From Mytilisepta virgata (taxonomy: Eukaryota; Mollusca; Bivalvia; Mytilida; Mytilidae), in assembly GCA_028015205.1 (NCBI GenBank), contig CM051516.1:61942230-62006229 (forward strand): 64,000 nt of DNA, given 5' to 3'. The position numbers and the translations under genes were made by a program. The notes below the pieces were generated by a model. The model was not told the DNA's origin. It saw nothing but the letters and a program-made list of their open reading frames with translations, and ran no database searches. The stretch's first letter is position 1. Each line of letters starts with the position of its first letter. Positions 13,301-23,539 of this stretch are shown here, piece by piece.

Positions 13301-16300
13301 TTATATCAATATCTGGTTGCTTTTTTCTTTTGTTGCTGTTCAAAATTTTCCAAAAATGCTTTGGATTACTTTTGTATGAGTTTTGTAGATCATCAGAAAG
13401 TTCTTTACAATATGTCTTGTATTTAGTATCCATAAGGTTCTTGTACACCTTTTCTTCAATAATCATATCCTCGTAATTTTGTACAGTATTATTATTTTTA
13501 TATCTTTTTTTGGCCTTTCGGAAATTTTGACGGGCTTTTTTACAGTCACCATCAAACCAGGGCTTATTTTGTTGGTCACTCTCTTTAGAACGTTTTGAAT
13601 TTATATGACCGTTTACATTTTTTCGATTAGGAAAGGTGCCAAAAGATATACTTGCAGAATTTATGAAAATTCTGCCGAGTTCATCAACAGGAGAGTCAAT
13701 GGTATCAATATCAATATCATCTACCCGTAGACGTAAATGATCTAGCTTTTGCATGAGAGTAGTTGCCTTTTTTTCATCAATGTTTTCTTCAAAATCCTTT
13801 TGCTTTTCATTTTTCCAGGGTTTGACTTTTGGTCTACAATCATTTCCCGTGTTATAACTTTGATCTTGGTCGTTTGCAGTATCAATAGTGGAAAATATTA
13901 CATGAAGGGGGGTATGAACATCTGAGTATAGTTTACTAGTATCACGGATTTCGAAGTCTAGGAATTTTCTTAGAAGTTGGGGGCTACTGATGCAATAGTC
14001 AACAACGCTAGCATTCTTACATGTAAATCTACCTATATTTTGATCTTTACCCAATCTACCATTAACAATAAACATACTGTTACCTTTACAAAAGTTTAAT
14101 AATAGATTTCCATACTTATTTTTATTATTATCCATAGAATTTCGAAGAAGTGGCATTTTCAGGTCATTTAGATATGTCGTGAAATTTTCAACATAATTTG
14201 AGATATCTTCATCTGTATCAACGAGCAGAACAACTGGAAAACAATTGTCACATTCCTGACTTGGTAAAGGCATTTTGTAGAGAAAATGGTGGGTCAAACG
14301 AGGTTTTACGGGTAGCATATAGTATTATCATTAAACAATGACACCTGCCTGGTGTATCTTTATTCCACGAGGGAAAGACTGGAAATTCGGGTTTTTAATC
14401 ATATATTTTGAAAATCGTGTATTTTTTAGGAGAAGAAGATTTGCTTTTCACAGAGGAGGAGTGGGGAAAGCAAGAATTAAAATTAAAATAAGAAGTTTTT
14501 ATTTTATCATCCAGAGGGCACTTCCACGTTGAAACTGTAAAGCTGAAATTTGCCTAACATATTTGAAATCGCTGTACACTGTATGTGTTACAGATCTTTG
14601 TGGACTTTTAACATTTTTTTAGACTGTGACAAATTGAAAATTGAGCAAATCCATTCGAGTGATGTTTAAACATCCTTAATTTGGTATTGATGGACATTTA
14701 ATTTACCTACGGCAAATTGTTAAGAATGGCTCCTAAACATGAACAGACATCATACGATAAACGTATAATACTGAATTTGCTCATGGACCGAAAAATATGA
14801 CTTTTTACTATGTACCTATGGATAATGAATTCGTTAACTATACAGTTGTATATTCATAATATAATAACTGTATTTGTATTCAAATTTATTCATAAGCTTT
14901 CAAAGATCACTTGTCAACATTTATAAGTCAAAATTTTAAAGTAACCTTTCGGACAATAGTATTATCATTTTCCACTTAAATTTGATCCGAGAGAAAATTG
15001 AAAGCAATTTGTCTATCTTTTTATGAATAGGATGGCATCGAGTTTAATGTAAAATTGTATGGAGATAATCCTCTTATAACGTTCCAATGCATGAACAGAC
15101 ATCGGCCTATTATGTTGTACATATAGGAAACAAATGTAATTTAAATAGCTTTTCAAGTATTTACTGATTTCTCAAGACTAAGTTGTCAAACTGTATGCTT
15201 ACAATTTGATGTATAGCATAATAGTAAATAGAAATTGAAGACTTACAGTATTGGGTTACGAGAGTTTTTAATACAAATCATACAACGCCATGATAAATAA
15301 ATGTATGTTCCTAATTTTTTTTAACGTTTGAAGATCTTTAAACACAACGTATGAAGAGTCAACATGTATATGGCATTTGTTTGTAAAGTGTTGCCTAAAG
15401 ATATGTGCAGATGATTTAAACCCATATAAGTATGTGTAAAATGAAAGGTACTTTTTCCAAATGCAGATATGATAAAATAGGCTAAAATTGAGGGATTGGC
15501 GAAGCTGTGTCCTTTTATTCACTCTTCAACTTTTTGGATTGTTGTTTTAGTTTTAAACATTTTAGGCTATGAGCAAAACTGATGAAAAGTCAGCGTTATC
15601 ACAATTGGTATTGGATTTCTGTTTTATCCGAGTAAATGACTGATTTTGCTCTGCCTAATTTTTTATTTTTACAGTTTTGAGTGTTAATATACTTTATAAT
15701 AATTTTGTTTATCGTGTCGGTTGTCAAAAGTTTTGTTCGTGGACCCTGCTTGTGTGCATACACATACATGTAGTAGCAGAATGTTCACGTAAATTTGCAA
15801 TTTTATTAACGCTTAAACTTTTGAACCTATAATCTAGTTTCTGAAGTAACGCGACGTCATTAAAAGTATCACTTATGCTACAAAGATGTGCCCTCTGATA
15901 TCAGTACTAGGTTTTGAAACCTAAATGAAACCTTGTTTACAAAAAAAAACATAAGATAAAATAAATAAAAAAAAAATCTCATTGAGGCATATTTTAAAAT
16001 GTTTCATTTAGGACCTTTCCAAATATTTTTTAGATTAAAACGTGTATGTGCTATCTACGAAATAGACATATTCTGGTGCACTGGTTCAACATTCCATAAA
16101 ATTATATACGGGAAAACATTGATTACATCTATACGTAGTCAATAAGGATCTAAGGAAAAACGGAAGCGTAATGCATTACATAACCGTGGAATAGAAATAC
16201 GCTATATAATATATATATCTTCACAGATTTAATGTCAAATGTCAGTTCAGAGTGATTACTATTTATACTTACTGCTTCCACGTGGATAGGATGAACTGCA

Positions 16301-19300
16301 AATATTAACCCTGCTACCAGTGAACATCGTGGAGAGAGATATAGTGCATTCTGACATATCCATGTAAACAGACTGGTCACAACAGCATGTAAATAAACAT
16401 TTACAAGGTGAAAATAAAAGGGTTCACTTCCACATAAACTGTAGTTTAATCTGAAAAAAAGATTTTACCGTTTTTTAAGATTGTTCAAATGTGGTCTGAC
16501 AAAGATTGAAGAAAATTAAATGAAGGTTCGGGAATAAAATTGTGGGGAAGACAGATGGAAAACTACAACTTGGAGAGCATTGTAATCAACTCAAAATTAA
16601 ACGTATCTTCAGTGTGTTGAACACAATAAGACGACGAATATGTTGTTAAAAAGATTTTATAAACAAATTAAATAATAATTTGTTTAGTTCTTTAATGAAA
16701 ACTAATTTTAAACTAATTCTTCGCACCCACTTAAAATATCAGTAAACGTATTCAACAACGAAGTTTTAAATATTGTCCACGGATATAAATACAACTGAAA
16801 ATGTAACGTGATCATAAAAGAAAGGAAATTTAATCTTTTAACTAGAAAATTGTCACATCCATTTTTATTAATGTTTGTGACAATTAAATAAACGTTCACG
16901 TATGCTGACTGTCTTTAAGAAGATTAGTAGTTATGTTGTTTTTCTATGGTATATTATCGGATACATTCTACCACTATTCTCTAATTACAAAATAATATGA
17001 TAGTTAAAGATGAAAAATACAATAAAATATTAAATAACATTGGTTTACAAAATATAACCATGGAAACATATTATTTATGGGGATTTTGGGGTACATGTAC
17101 CAATCTTATACAAGATTGAAGCAGTCGATGAGAGCAGAACCGCAGATTGTGATGATCAAAAGGTTTGATGGGTACCGTGAGTTGAATCCATTATTTTTTA
17201 GACATGGTTTAAGTAGGTAAAACCTATTGTTTTACTTGAATTTGAACACTGCAGTGGTTCTGTCCTTGTACCTATGGTATGTTGGTCTGGTTTCCGGAGA
17301 AAATATAAGAAACCGTCCTCTAATACCTTTTACTTTATATCTGATATATATGTTTGAATGCCATCGAGAGCAATATTGCGCAGTCTGGTACAGTCTGAAC
17401 TTATCTCAAGTATATGGACTTGCTTATTTGAATTAATTATCGAATTCTTTTTTGTATAATTTGATTTTTGTTACCGATCATAAACTGATACAATCGCCGA
17501 ACAGTTGTGGGCTACACCCAGATGTTTTAAATCTATTTTCATATTAAACACCATGGAATAGTTTCCCATTAATGATTTCCAAAACTAACTAATTACAACG
17601 TAAAGGTAATGAAGTACTACAGTTGAACCAACGTAATTAAAATCAACAATTATATTAACTCATTTACATAATACAAAAACCACATGCAAAATATTCTTTC
17701 CACGTCCTAACAATATGTTAAGAAGAATATTACAAGTTAAAAAAGAAAAAAAAGAAAACAAAATTTTCATTGTGGTACTAATGTATTTCCTTTAAAATAT
17801 ATATATATACATGTATGTAGTAATATTTTTTTTACTTTTATCAAGTTTAAATAACTTTTATATTCCCACTAGCTAAAACCTGACTAACAGTAATAATAAT
17901 CCTATTTGTAATTGTGTACATTGCCAGCATTTCGATACTTTCCCGGAATTTATAATAATTTTATCTTACTGTTAAAAAAATGTTTAATTTTATGTAAATT
18001 TAAGCTCTGTCCGTAGATGTTTGTTTCTCCACCCTTTTGGTTATTTCGGCATTTTGGAATTGCTCTCCAACGTTTTGGATTATTGATCAGAAGAAAAATA
18101 AAAGGAAATGGTGAGCTGTCAAATGGGGCATAAAACGATTTAAATGTATAAAATACACAAGTCGAACAAAACCAAATATAAAATCGTTAAAAACAAAACT
18201 CAAACTAAAAAGTTAAAAATACCTAACGTTGCCAACAATATGGTATTGATCACGAGCATGTAAAAACTATTAATAAAAAGGTGTTGACTCTTTGAAACCC
18301 AGAGCAAGACTCTGGATTATTGTTTGGTTTTCAACACTTTAGACCTAGAGCAAAACTGAAGAGTGGTAAATCGACGAAATGTGTACATCTTATACAGCCA
18401 TTTCGGGTAATTCTCTGCGCATCGTCCTATTCGGCGCTTTAACATGAAAATTATTTGAATGCGCCTAATTAAACGCTGCGCCAAATTACCCGACAACATA
18501 GTACATCAAAACCGTTCAAGAATTAATTGGAAACTCATCAATAAAAAAAAAGAAAAAAAGAAGAAGAGTGGGACAGATATATATTGTACATACGGTGAAA
18601 TAAGTCATAGGATATTCACCATTACCTTATTTATGTTTACTACATATTCAAATCCTATTATAACTCAATTTTTAAACTGATCTTTCGCACCCAATTAAAA
18701 TATCAGTTAACCTTTACAACAAACAGAACTTCAAATACATCTGACATATTGTCCAGTAATATGAATCATTTTTAAAAAAGTATTGACCTTAGTCAAAAAA
18801 AGAAAGAAAATTTAATCTGTTAACTTGAGAAAATTGTCACATCCAATTTGATTTAATTACAGATATGGGACAATAAAAATAAAATAAAAAACTATTTATA
18901 ATAATAAGTGTGCTATAATATCCCTGTTTTTAAAAACACTTGTTTTTCTTTCCTTTCATCATATTTCAGATACGCATAATTAATTTTATAATTGCAAATT
19001 ACAATGACACTCAATATTTAACAAGACAAAAACAAAGGGCTAAGGAAAAAGTAAATTATGGAAACATATTGAAATATTTTAGGTATATCTATCTTAAAAT
19101 GAAATCAATTATTGAAGCAGTATTAAAAACCATTACCACAGACCGTGCTGATGATATGGTTTAACGGGGCCTTCTTGTAGACTTTCTTTAAGTAGAAATC
19201 ACTATTGCTCTTGTTGTTAGATTCAGACATCTATTTCAATTGCTTGGTTCCATCACCGTATGTTTGTCTGAACTTTGGCCTAATCACGGAAAATCAGAAC

Positions 19301-21485
19301 TCTTTCGTTATCCTTTTATTTAAGTCATCTCTGACCACATGTTCCAATATGGATCTTATCTGATAAAATCTGAGCTTATAAATTAACCTACGTAGGAACA
19401 ACAGCATGTTTACACGCACTCTTGTTGTCTGCTATTTTTTTCGGTGACAAATCTGAATTCAATACAGGGCCAATATATGTACATGTATGGAATTATAATC
19501 GTTTAATCTTCGGTAACATCTACGAATTATGCATTTTATTTATTACGCACACAAAAATTTTTTATGAATAATACACATGTCAAACTTTATAATGATCGTC
19601 AAAAATGGTGTATTTTATATAATTATTTTTTATTTAGAAAACGCCGTCTAAAAGTCATGTCAATTTGATGTGACAGGTAATAACCATTGACACGTGTTCA
19701 ATATCTTCATACAATTATAGCACTATTTCTTTCTATTGATCAAGTCATGTTCAAGCATTGTTCACAAAAATGACTTCTTATTAATAAAGCAAAATGAACA
19801 AGGCCCTCTGGATGCTTTGGATATGCACATTTAGGCAAATTATTTCAGTAGTTGTCAAAACCAAATGTGTAAGTAAAGTAGAAACAGTCACCCAGACTGA
19901 TACAGAACGGACTCTAATGGAAAAAGGACGAAACACGCAAAACATGGCCAAGTAAGGGCAATACTTGATAGAAATACACCGTTGTTTATCTATATTTGGT
20001 AAATACAAAAAATAAGAAAAAAGAAATGATTTGAGTTTTTTTATTTAGTGCCACATTACTATATTCAGTCTATAATAAAAAAAAAATATAGGTAGTAAAT
20101 ATTGAGTGTAATACAAGCACAGTTCAGTATTAACTATCACCAGGTCCATTCGAGACCAAAACGTCAGACAATCAGAATATCAAAATAAGGAAAGACGTTA
20201 AAAATAAGAAAACCAAAATTTCAGGTAAGATCATCCTTTGATCAGAGATAACTGAAACCGTAACGTATTTTAAAAAATCAGCAACTGAAATTTGATACAT
20301 TTATCTAAAAATCGTTTCAATGTCGAAGAAGAGACTGCTGACTAATTGATACTTTGACCATTATTTACTACAATGATTATTGAGTGCGTTATAACATAAT
20401 TTAATAAAATGCGAACTTTAATTTAAATGGTAAAATACTTGTCATATAACCCATGTAATTACATATAACAAATAGTCCAGGTATTCATTTTTACATCAAG
20501 ACAAATATCTACAAACTATACTTTTGACCTCTTCACAATAAATATTTAACAAGAAATAATCCTATTACAAATTTTAGAACTAATGATAAGAAGAAATATA
20601 AATTGTCATTATATTATTAATCTAATACCATTGATATTTTCTCAAAGGATATTGTTATAATCTTGACATATGTTAGTCCTGTCATGCATGTAGTTTCATA
20701 AGACACCATATATATTCACAATAAAAATTGAGTTAAAATTAAACAAGGAAGATGTTATGTTTTTTTTCAATTACATGTATAAAATACATTTCTAAATGTT
20801 ATTCTAATTTATTCATGCACTATAATACTTGTGTTAATAATATACTGCAAAAGAACTTTAAACCAAAATGCAATTTAAAAAAAAAAAAGATTTAAAAATA
20901 GGTTTTTCATTGATAGAAATATGAGAAATAATAAAAAGAAATTTCACAATGCATATCTGTATTCAAAATAAATGTTCTTCAGTATAGTCATGATAGTTGT
21001 ATCTAATTAGTTTTGCAAACAACAATATCTGTATGTATATATAAGAAGCCAAACATTGTAGAACTAAATATGAGTATCTGTTTAAGAAAAGAACAACATG
21101 AAATCATTTTATGAATATCTGTGGAGAAAACGTTAATATGTAGACGAGGAAGTAAACAATAATATCTTCATGAAATAAAAACTTACCGAAAAGTTAAAGT
21201 TGTTAAAGGTCTGTATGATTTATGGCTAAAACTATCCGACATAGGTTTTCCCCAAAAATCATTATAAAACACTGATAATAACCCATTCTTTCCTGTCACA
21301 TCTTTGTTATTTTTTATCGCAAAAATGTCATCGTGTAAAAAATCTCCATGCAAACCATTACTATAAGAGACACATGCAACCAAAAATGTTATCACTTCAT
21401 TCATAAATTTCACTTCAGTTAATTTACATATTCCATTATATTTACTTTTACTGTCCTTATGAATACAATTATTATTAACTTCCAT
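1232..21485 (-). CDS. TMTC1: TMTC-family protein O-mannosyltransferase (TMTC1-like), exons 1-8, 3' part outside window
   Basis: I assembled eight coding exons on the minus strand: 21187-21485, 16273-16450, 9238-9311, 7578-7751, 6159-6231, 5509-5612, 2330-2519 and 1232-1365. Every junction has a GT donor and AG acceptor, and all phases join without a break. The translation follows the TMTC family in order: a luminal DD motif (LHDDIFAI), [60 protein letters not shown], the DUF1736 core [11 protein letters not shown], and [19 protein letters not shown]. TMTCs are multi-pass ER membrane proteins with C-terminal TPRs that transfer O-mannose to cadherin domains. The TPR exons should lie left of position 1232. 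The start is the AUG at 21485; an in-frame stop lies upstream of it. TMTC1 is preferred over TMTC2-4 from NDFWGK and PFYFHLVNV, but paralogue identity is not certain. Confidence 0.9.
1851..2260 (+). mobile_element. SINE-like element with (AATC)n tail
   Basis: A ~410-bp unit starts GCTAGGCACCTGTGATGG and carries the conserved block AGCTGCCTAGCGCG...GTGGCGGATAGGGG. It ends GCCACTGGACGTTAAGCAAC followed by four AATC repeats. The GC-rich head contrasts with the AT-rich intron around it. The same ~155-bp head occurs at 60889-61045 and, inverted, at 63745-63901, so it is a dispersed family. A short tandem tail is typical of SINEs; I could not delimit Pol III boxes with confidence. Confidence 0.65.
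2330..2519 (-). CDS. TMTC1: TMTC exon 7 (DUF1736 core)
   Basis: A 190-nt exon with acceptor TATTTTGCAG and donor AAG|GTAAGT. It encodes [20 protein letters not shown] followed by [15 protein letters not shown] and a hydrophobic membrane helix. The LCYDW...GSIP motif is the signature of the TMTC DUF1736 domain. A SINE-like element ends only about 70 bp downstream in the intron. Confidence 0.92.
2868..2950 (+). repeat. Fragment of interspersed repeat family (GACAACAACCCGACCAAAGAGC type)
   Basis: The segment GGAATGTGTCAGAGAGACAACA followed by GACCAAAGAGCAGAACACAGC matches longer copies at 22010-22270 and, inverted, at 24950-25045 and 42045-42390. It is non-coding and probably a MITE or SINE fragment. 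Confidence 0.6.
5509..5612 (-). CDS. TMTC1: TMTC exon 6
   Basis: The acceptor ATTAATTGTAG and donor ACAAG|GTAATG bound 104 nt. The product reads [19 protein letters not shown] then [15 protein letters not shown]. The DNPAS motif is characteristic of the segment before DUF1736 in TMTCs. An in-frame stop immediately before the exon excludes extension upstream. Confidence 0.9.
5825..5945. mobile_element. Short palindromic MITE-like element (copy 1)
   Basis: The arm TTATGGAATTTCTCCAC is mirrored by GTGGAGAAATTCCATAA about 75 bp further on, with AT-rich sequence between. A diverged copy with the same arms (GGATTTCTCC / GGAGAAATCC) lies at 43965-44060. Two dispersed imperfect palindromes with the same arms suggest a non-autonomous fold-back element. 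Confidence 0.6.
6159..6231 (-). CDS. TMTC1: TMTC exon 5 (short, poorly conserved loop)
   Basis: A 73-nt exon with acceptor GTATTTTCAG and donor ACA|GTAAGT. It encodes a basic cytosolic linker ([10 protein letters not shown] through FNLFT). It was found by needing an exon that starts after AA and ends in phase 0, and it satisfies both conditions. Conservation alone would not identify it, so support comes mainly from phase and splice signals. Confidence 0.78.
7225..7330 (+). repeat. Dispersed ~100-bp repeat family (CGACGAAATGTGCACAT type)
   Basis: A block with TTTTAGGCCT, GCAAAACTGATGAGTCGTAA and TTGACGAAATGTGCTCAT recurs at 15545-15625 and 18325-18385 on the same strand, and at 26500-26640 and 52940-53035 inverted. 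All five copies are non-coding and imperfect, which suits an old transposon-derived family. Confidence 0.6.
7387..7507. repeat. Tandem duplication, ~60 bp x2
   Basis: Two adjacent copies of ACAGACCA(C/T)TAAGTGTTATA followed by CTGTGTATATCTCTCT and GGAGGCAATT lie just downstream of TMTC exon 4 within the intron. Non-coding. Confidence 0.7.
7578..7751 (-). CDS. TMTC1: TMTC exon 4
   Basis: The acceptor TCAATTACAG and donor AAA|GTAAGT flank 174 nt. The translation includes [20 protein letters not shown] and then [11 protein letters not shown]. The AMLCKEQGI stretch is a TMTC hallmark at a membrane-loop boundary. It ends in phase 2 (AA), and exon 5 supplies the third base. Confidence 0.9.
9238..9311 (-). 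CDS. TMTC1: TMTC exon 3 (the functional copy at the end of a tandem exon-fragment array)
   Basis: This 74-nt exon encodes [14 protein letters not shown] followed by [10 protein letters not shown], then AA to be completed by exon 4. The acceptor is TTTCCTGTTTCAG and the donor is AA|GTAAGT at 9237. It is the only copy in the array that runs on past the GRAELLSA motif to a good donor, so it is taken as the real exon. Fourteen further partial copies of its first ~40 nt plus acceptor lie directly upstream. Confidence 0.9.
9312..10205 (-). repeat. Tandem array of ~15 partial TMTC exon-3 copies, each with its splice acceptor
   Basis: Units of 61-69 bp each comprise a short AT run, a TTTCCTGTTTCAG-type acceptor and the first ~38-40 nt of TMTC exon 3, encoding [13 protein letters not shown]. 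Exon-start positions read on the minus strand are 9311 (real exon), 9375, 9439, 9504, 9570, 9639, 9703, 9766, 9829, 9890, 9954, 10016, 10079 and 10140. A fifteenth unit near 10165-10200 is degenerate. Upstream copies lack the second half of the exon and its GTAAGT donor. Units at 9766, 9829, 10016 and 10079 share GTGAC instead of GTAAC; those at 9890 and 10140 share further changes, so units amplified in sub-blocks. The array lies wholly in intron 2. Confidence 0.92.
11071..14335 (-). mobile_element. 5'-truncated CR1/L2-like non-LTR retrotransposon in TMTC intron 2
   Basis: The element begins inside the endonuclease domain near 14320. It continues through reverse transcriptase and a C-terminal Cys/His motif to the stop at 11234, then a ~160-bp 3' UTR ending around AATAAAGATATATA at 11071-11087. 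It has the same orientation as the host gene. No clear target-site duplication was seen. Family placement rests on RT and endonuclease motifs and is approximate within the Jockey/CR1/L2 group. Confidence 0.85.
11234..14318 (-). pseudogene. LINE ORF2: endonuclease C-terminus and reverse transcriptase, one frameshift and one stop
   Basis: From 14318 the frame reads the end of an APE-type endonuclease ([19 protein letters not shown]) and then the RT fingers ([21 protein letters not shown]). A frameshift in an A-rich run at about 12744-12763 moves into [19 protein letters not shown] at 12551-12553 replaces a sense codon after VRQGENL, and the same frame then continues through [24 protein letters not shown] and the Cys motif [19 protein letters not shown] to 11234. 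With only two disabling changes the copy is fairly young, but it cannot mobilise itself as it stands. Confidence 0.85.
16273..16450 (-). CDS. TMTC1: TMTC exon 2
   Basis: The acceptor TTTTTTTCAG precedes 16450 and the donor GCA|GTAAGT follows 16273. The exon completes Arg and encodes 59 codons including [18 protein letters not shown] and [16 protein letters not shown]. The second phrase is the diagnostic TMTC HPxHxEA motif. It ends in phase 0, matching exon 3, which begins with GTA. Confidence 0.9.
16685..18880 (+). repeat. Diverged direct duplication in TMTC intron 1 (16685-16895 and 18650-18880)
   Basis: The two ~210-bp segments share TTCGCACCCA, TTAAAATATCAGT, ATATTGTCCA, AAAGAAAG...AAATTTAATCT and GAAAATTGTCACATCCA in the same order and spacing, with scattered substitutions. 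No coding potential is seen. Confidence 0.6.
21187..21485 (-). CDS. TMTC1: TMTC exon 1 (N-terminus, first luminal loop)
   Basis: This exon encodes 99 codons plus two bases (CG), which are completed by exon 2 as Arg. After a polar N-terminus comes a hydrophobic segment ([11 protein letters not shown]), then [11 protein letters not shown] with the paired acidic residues of the first luminal loop, then NDFWGKPM and [13 protein letters not shown]. The donor is CG|GTAAGT at 21186. An upstream GTG could extend the frame nine codons, but the first AUG is at 21485. Confidence 0.88.
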
Positions 21486-22009
21486 TATACAGACACTAAA
21501 TATTAAAGCCACAACATGTCACAATCCCACAAATATAATTTTACCTGTGAAATGAGCAAATTAAAATTTCAACCGCTACTTAAAATGTTCATCATCGTCT
21601 TGTCACATGATAGCAATGTGATGTTCAGTCAAGCAAAGCTAGCATCACTCGGTGGTCCAACAGTTTATTGATATGAAAATGGTGACATACAAACGTTTTT
21701 TTTTTATAAGTCGATTATATATATGTGGTGTTGCATATAAATATACAATGTGTAAAATTCGATTGAGAAATTCAATGCTTTCTAAATAAATCCTATTAAG
21801 AAAAACTGAATGTACATGTAGCTACAACTGAATTACATAATGAATTCAAAAATACATTAAGGACCAGTTTCTTGTATAAATTATATAATCTACGAGGGAC
21901 TATCTTGATATGTATATTACTTAAAGTTATATGAAAGCTTTTTGATATTTTATTGTAGCCATTAACAAGTGTTGGTTGTTATAAACTTTATTATTAATTG
22001 TGGCAGTTC
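21486..22009. other. TMTC 5' flank, no gene seen
   Basis: AT-rich sequence upstream of the TMTC start, which probably includes the 5' UTR and promoter. I see no convincing CpG island or TATA element. Confidence 0.5.
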
Positions 22010-22270
22010 TATTCTAATGACAACAACCCGACCAAAGAGCAGAAAACAGCCCACGGCTACCAATGGGTCTTCAACGCAGCGAGAAAATCCCGCACACGGA
22101 GGCAGATTTCAACTGGCCCCTAAACAATAATGTATACTAGTTCAGCAAATTTGACGGCACACTAAAGTCCGAAACATAAAAATGAACCAAATTAAAAAAC
22201 ACACAAGACTAACAAAGGCTAGAGGTTCCTGACTTGGTACAGGCGCAAACAGGCGGCGGGATAAAACATA
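22010..22270 (+). mobile_element. Interspersed repeat, longest forward copy of the ACCCGACCAAAGAGC family
   Basis: This segment holds ACAACAACCCGACCAAAGAG, CCCACGGCTACCAATGGGTC, CAGATTTCAACTGGCCCCTA and AGGCTAGAGGTTCCTGACTT in order. The same modules occur reversed at 42045-42390 and 24950-25045. It is non-coding, with the GC-rich, repeated character of a SINE or MITE. Confidence 0.65.
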
Positions 22271-22344
22271 TTTTGTGAGATCCCTTATATCTCTATCCAA
22301 TGGGGAATAAACAAACTTTTGTCTTGCCTTTGAATTTTCCTCTG

Positions 22345-22500
22345 TGCTTACCCTTCCAGATCGCCCGAGTTGACTCCTAGTTTTTATAGGAGTTCGTGTT
22401 GTTAATTGCTCTTTAGTTTTCGGTGTTAATTTGTTGTGCTTGGTTGTTCATTTGTCTTCCCGGGTTTGTCTGTCTAATGCATTGCATTTTTTTTTGGTTT
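22345..22500 (-). repeat. Second dispersed repeat family, copy 1
   Basis: The minus strand reads GACAAATGAACAACCAAGCA, AACACGAACTCCTATAAAAA and CTAGGAGTCAACTCGGGCGA. Similar text occurs on the plus strand at 50640-50790 and 53190-53300. The three copies share order and spacing but differ by point changes. Confidence 0.6.
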
Positions 22501-22675
22501 GCTCATTAGGTATATTTGTCCTCTTTACGGAAAAAATCCAACTGTTTTGTAGTTTCGGTATTCTTTTGCTGGTATTTATTTATTATTTGTGGATACAAAA
22601 CGCTGAATATAGTTTTGAATACTAACTCTCTATTGTATTTATATATGTTTTGAGCTATATTTTATGGGAATTTGG

Positions 22676-23535
22676 ACAAGGATGTGTTGATGGTCTTTGG
22701 ACAAGGATGTGTTGGACGAGGATGTGTTGATGGTCTTTGGACAAGGATGCATGTGTTGATGTTCTTTGGACAAGGATGTGTTGGACGAGGATGTGTTGAT
22801 GGTCTTTGGACAAGGATGCATGTGTAGGTGTTCTTTTGACAAGGATGCATGATTGATGTTCTTTTTACAAGGATGTGTTGGTGTTCTTTGGACAAGGATG
22901 CATGTGTTGATGTTCTTTGGACAACGATGTGTTGATGTTCTTTGGACAGGGTGTTTTGATGTTCTTTGGCCAAGGATGTGTTGGACAAGGATGTGTTGAT
23001 GGTCTTTGGACAAGGATGTGTTGATGGTCTTTGGACAAGGATGTGTTTATGTTGTTTGGACAAGAATGTGTTGATGTTCTTTGGACAAGGTTGCATGTGT
23101 TGATGTTCTGTGGACAAGAATGTGTTGATGTTGATGTTCTGTGGACAAGAATGTGTTGATGTTCTTTGGACAAGAATGTGTTGATGTTCTTTGGACAAGG
23201 TTGCATGTGTTGATGTTCTGTGGACAAGAATGTGTTGATGTTCTTTGGACAAGAATGTGTTGATGTTCTTTGGACAAGAATGTGTTGATGTTCTTTGGAC
23301 AAGGTTGCATGTGTTGATGTTCTGTGGACAAGAATGTGTTGATGTTCTTTTGGACAAGAATGTGTTGATGTTCTTTGGACAGGGTGTGTTGATGTTCTTT
23401 GGCCAAGGATGCATGTGTTGATGTTTTTTGGACAAGAATGTGTTGATGTTCTTTGGACAAGGTTGCATGTGTTGATGTTCTGTGGACAAGAATGTGTTGA
23501 TGTTCTTTGGACAAGAATGTGTTGATGTTCCTTGT
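22676..23535. repeat. Minisatellite, 25-bp unit, about 30 copies
   Basis: The unit is TGTTGATGTTCTTTGGACAA plus GAATG, with variants carrying an extra GCATGT or TTGATG. Twenty-five is not a multiple of three and the unit has no stop on the minus strand, so long ORFs appear in all three minus frames (EHQHILVQRTSTH-type repeats). They are by-products of the repeat; no splice, promoter or domain evidence supports coding. Confidence 0.93.
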
Positions 23536-23539
23536 TTTG

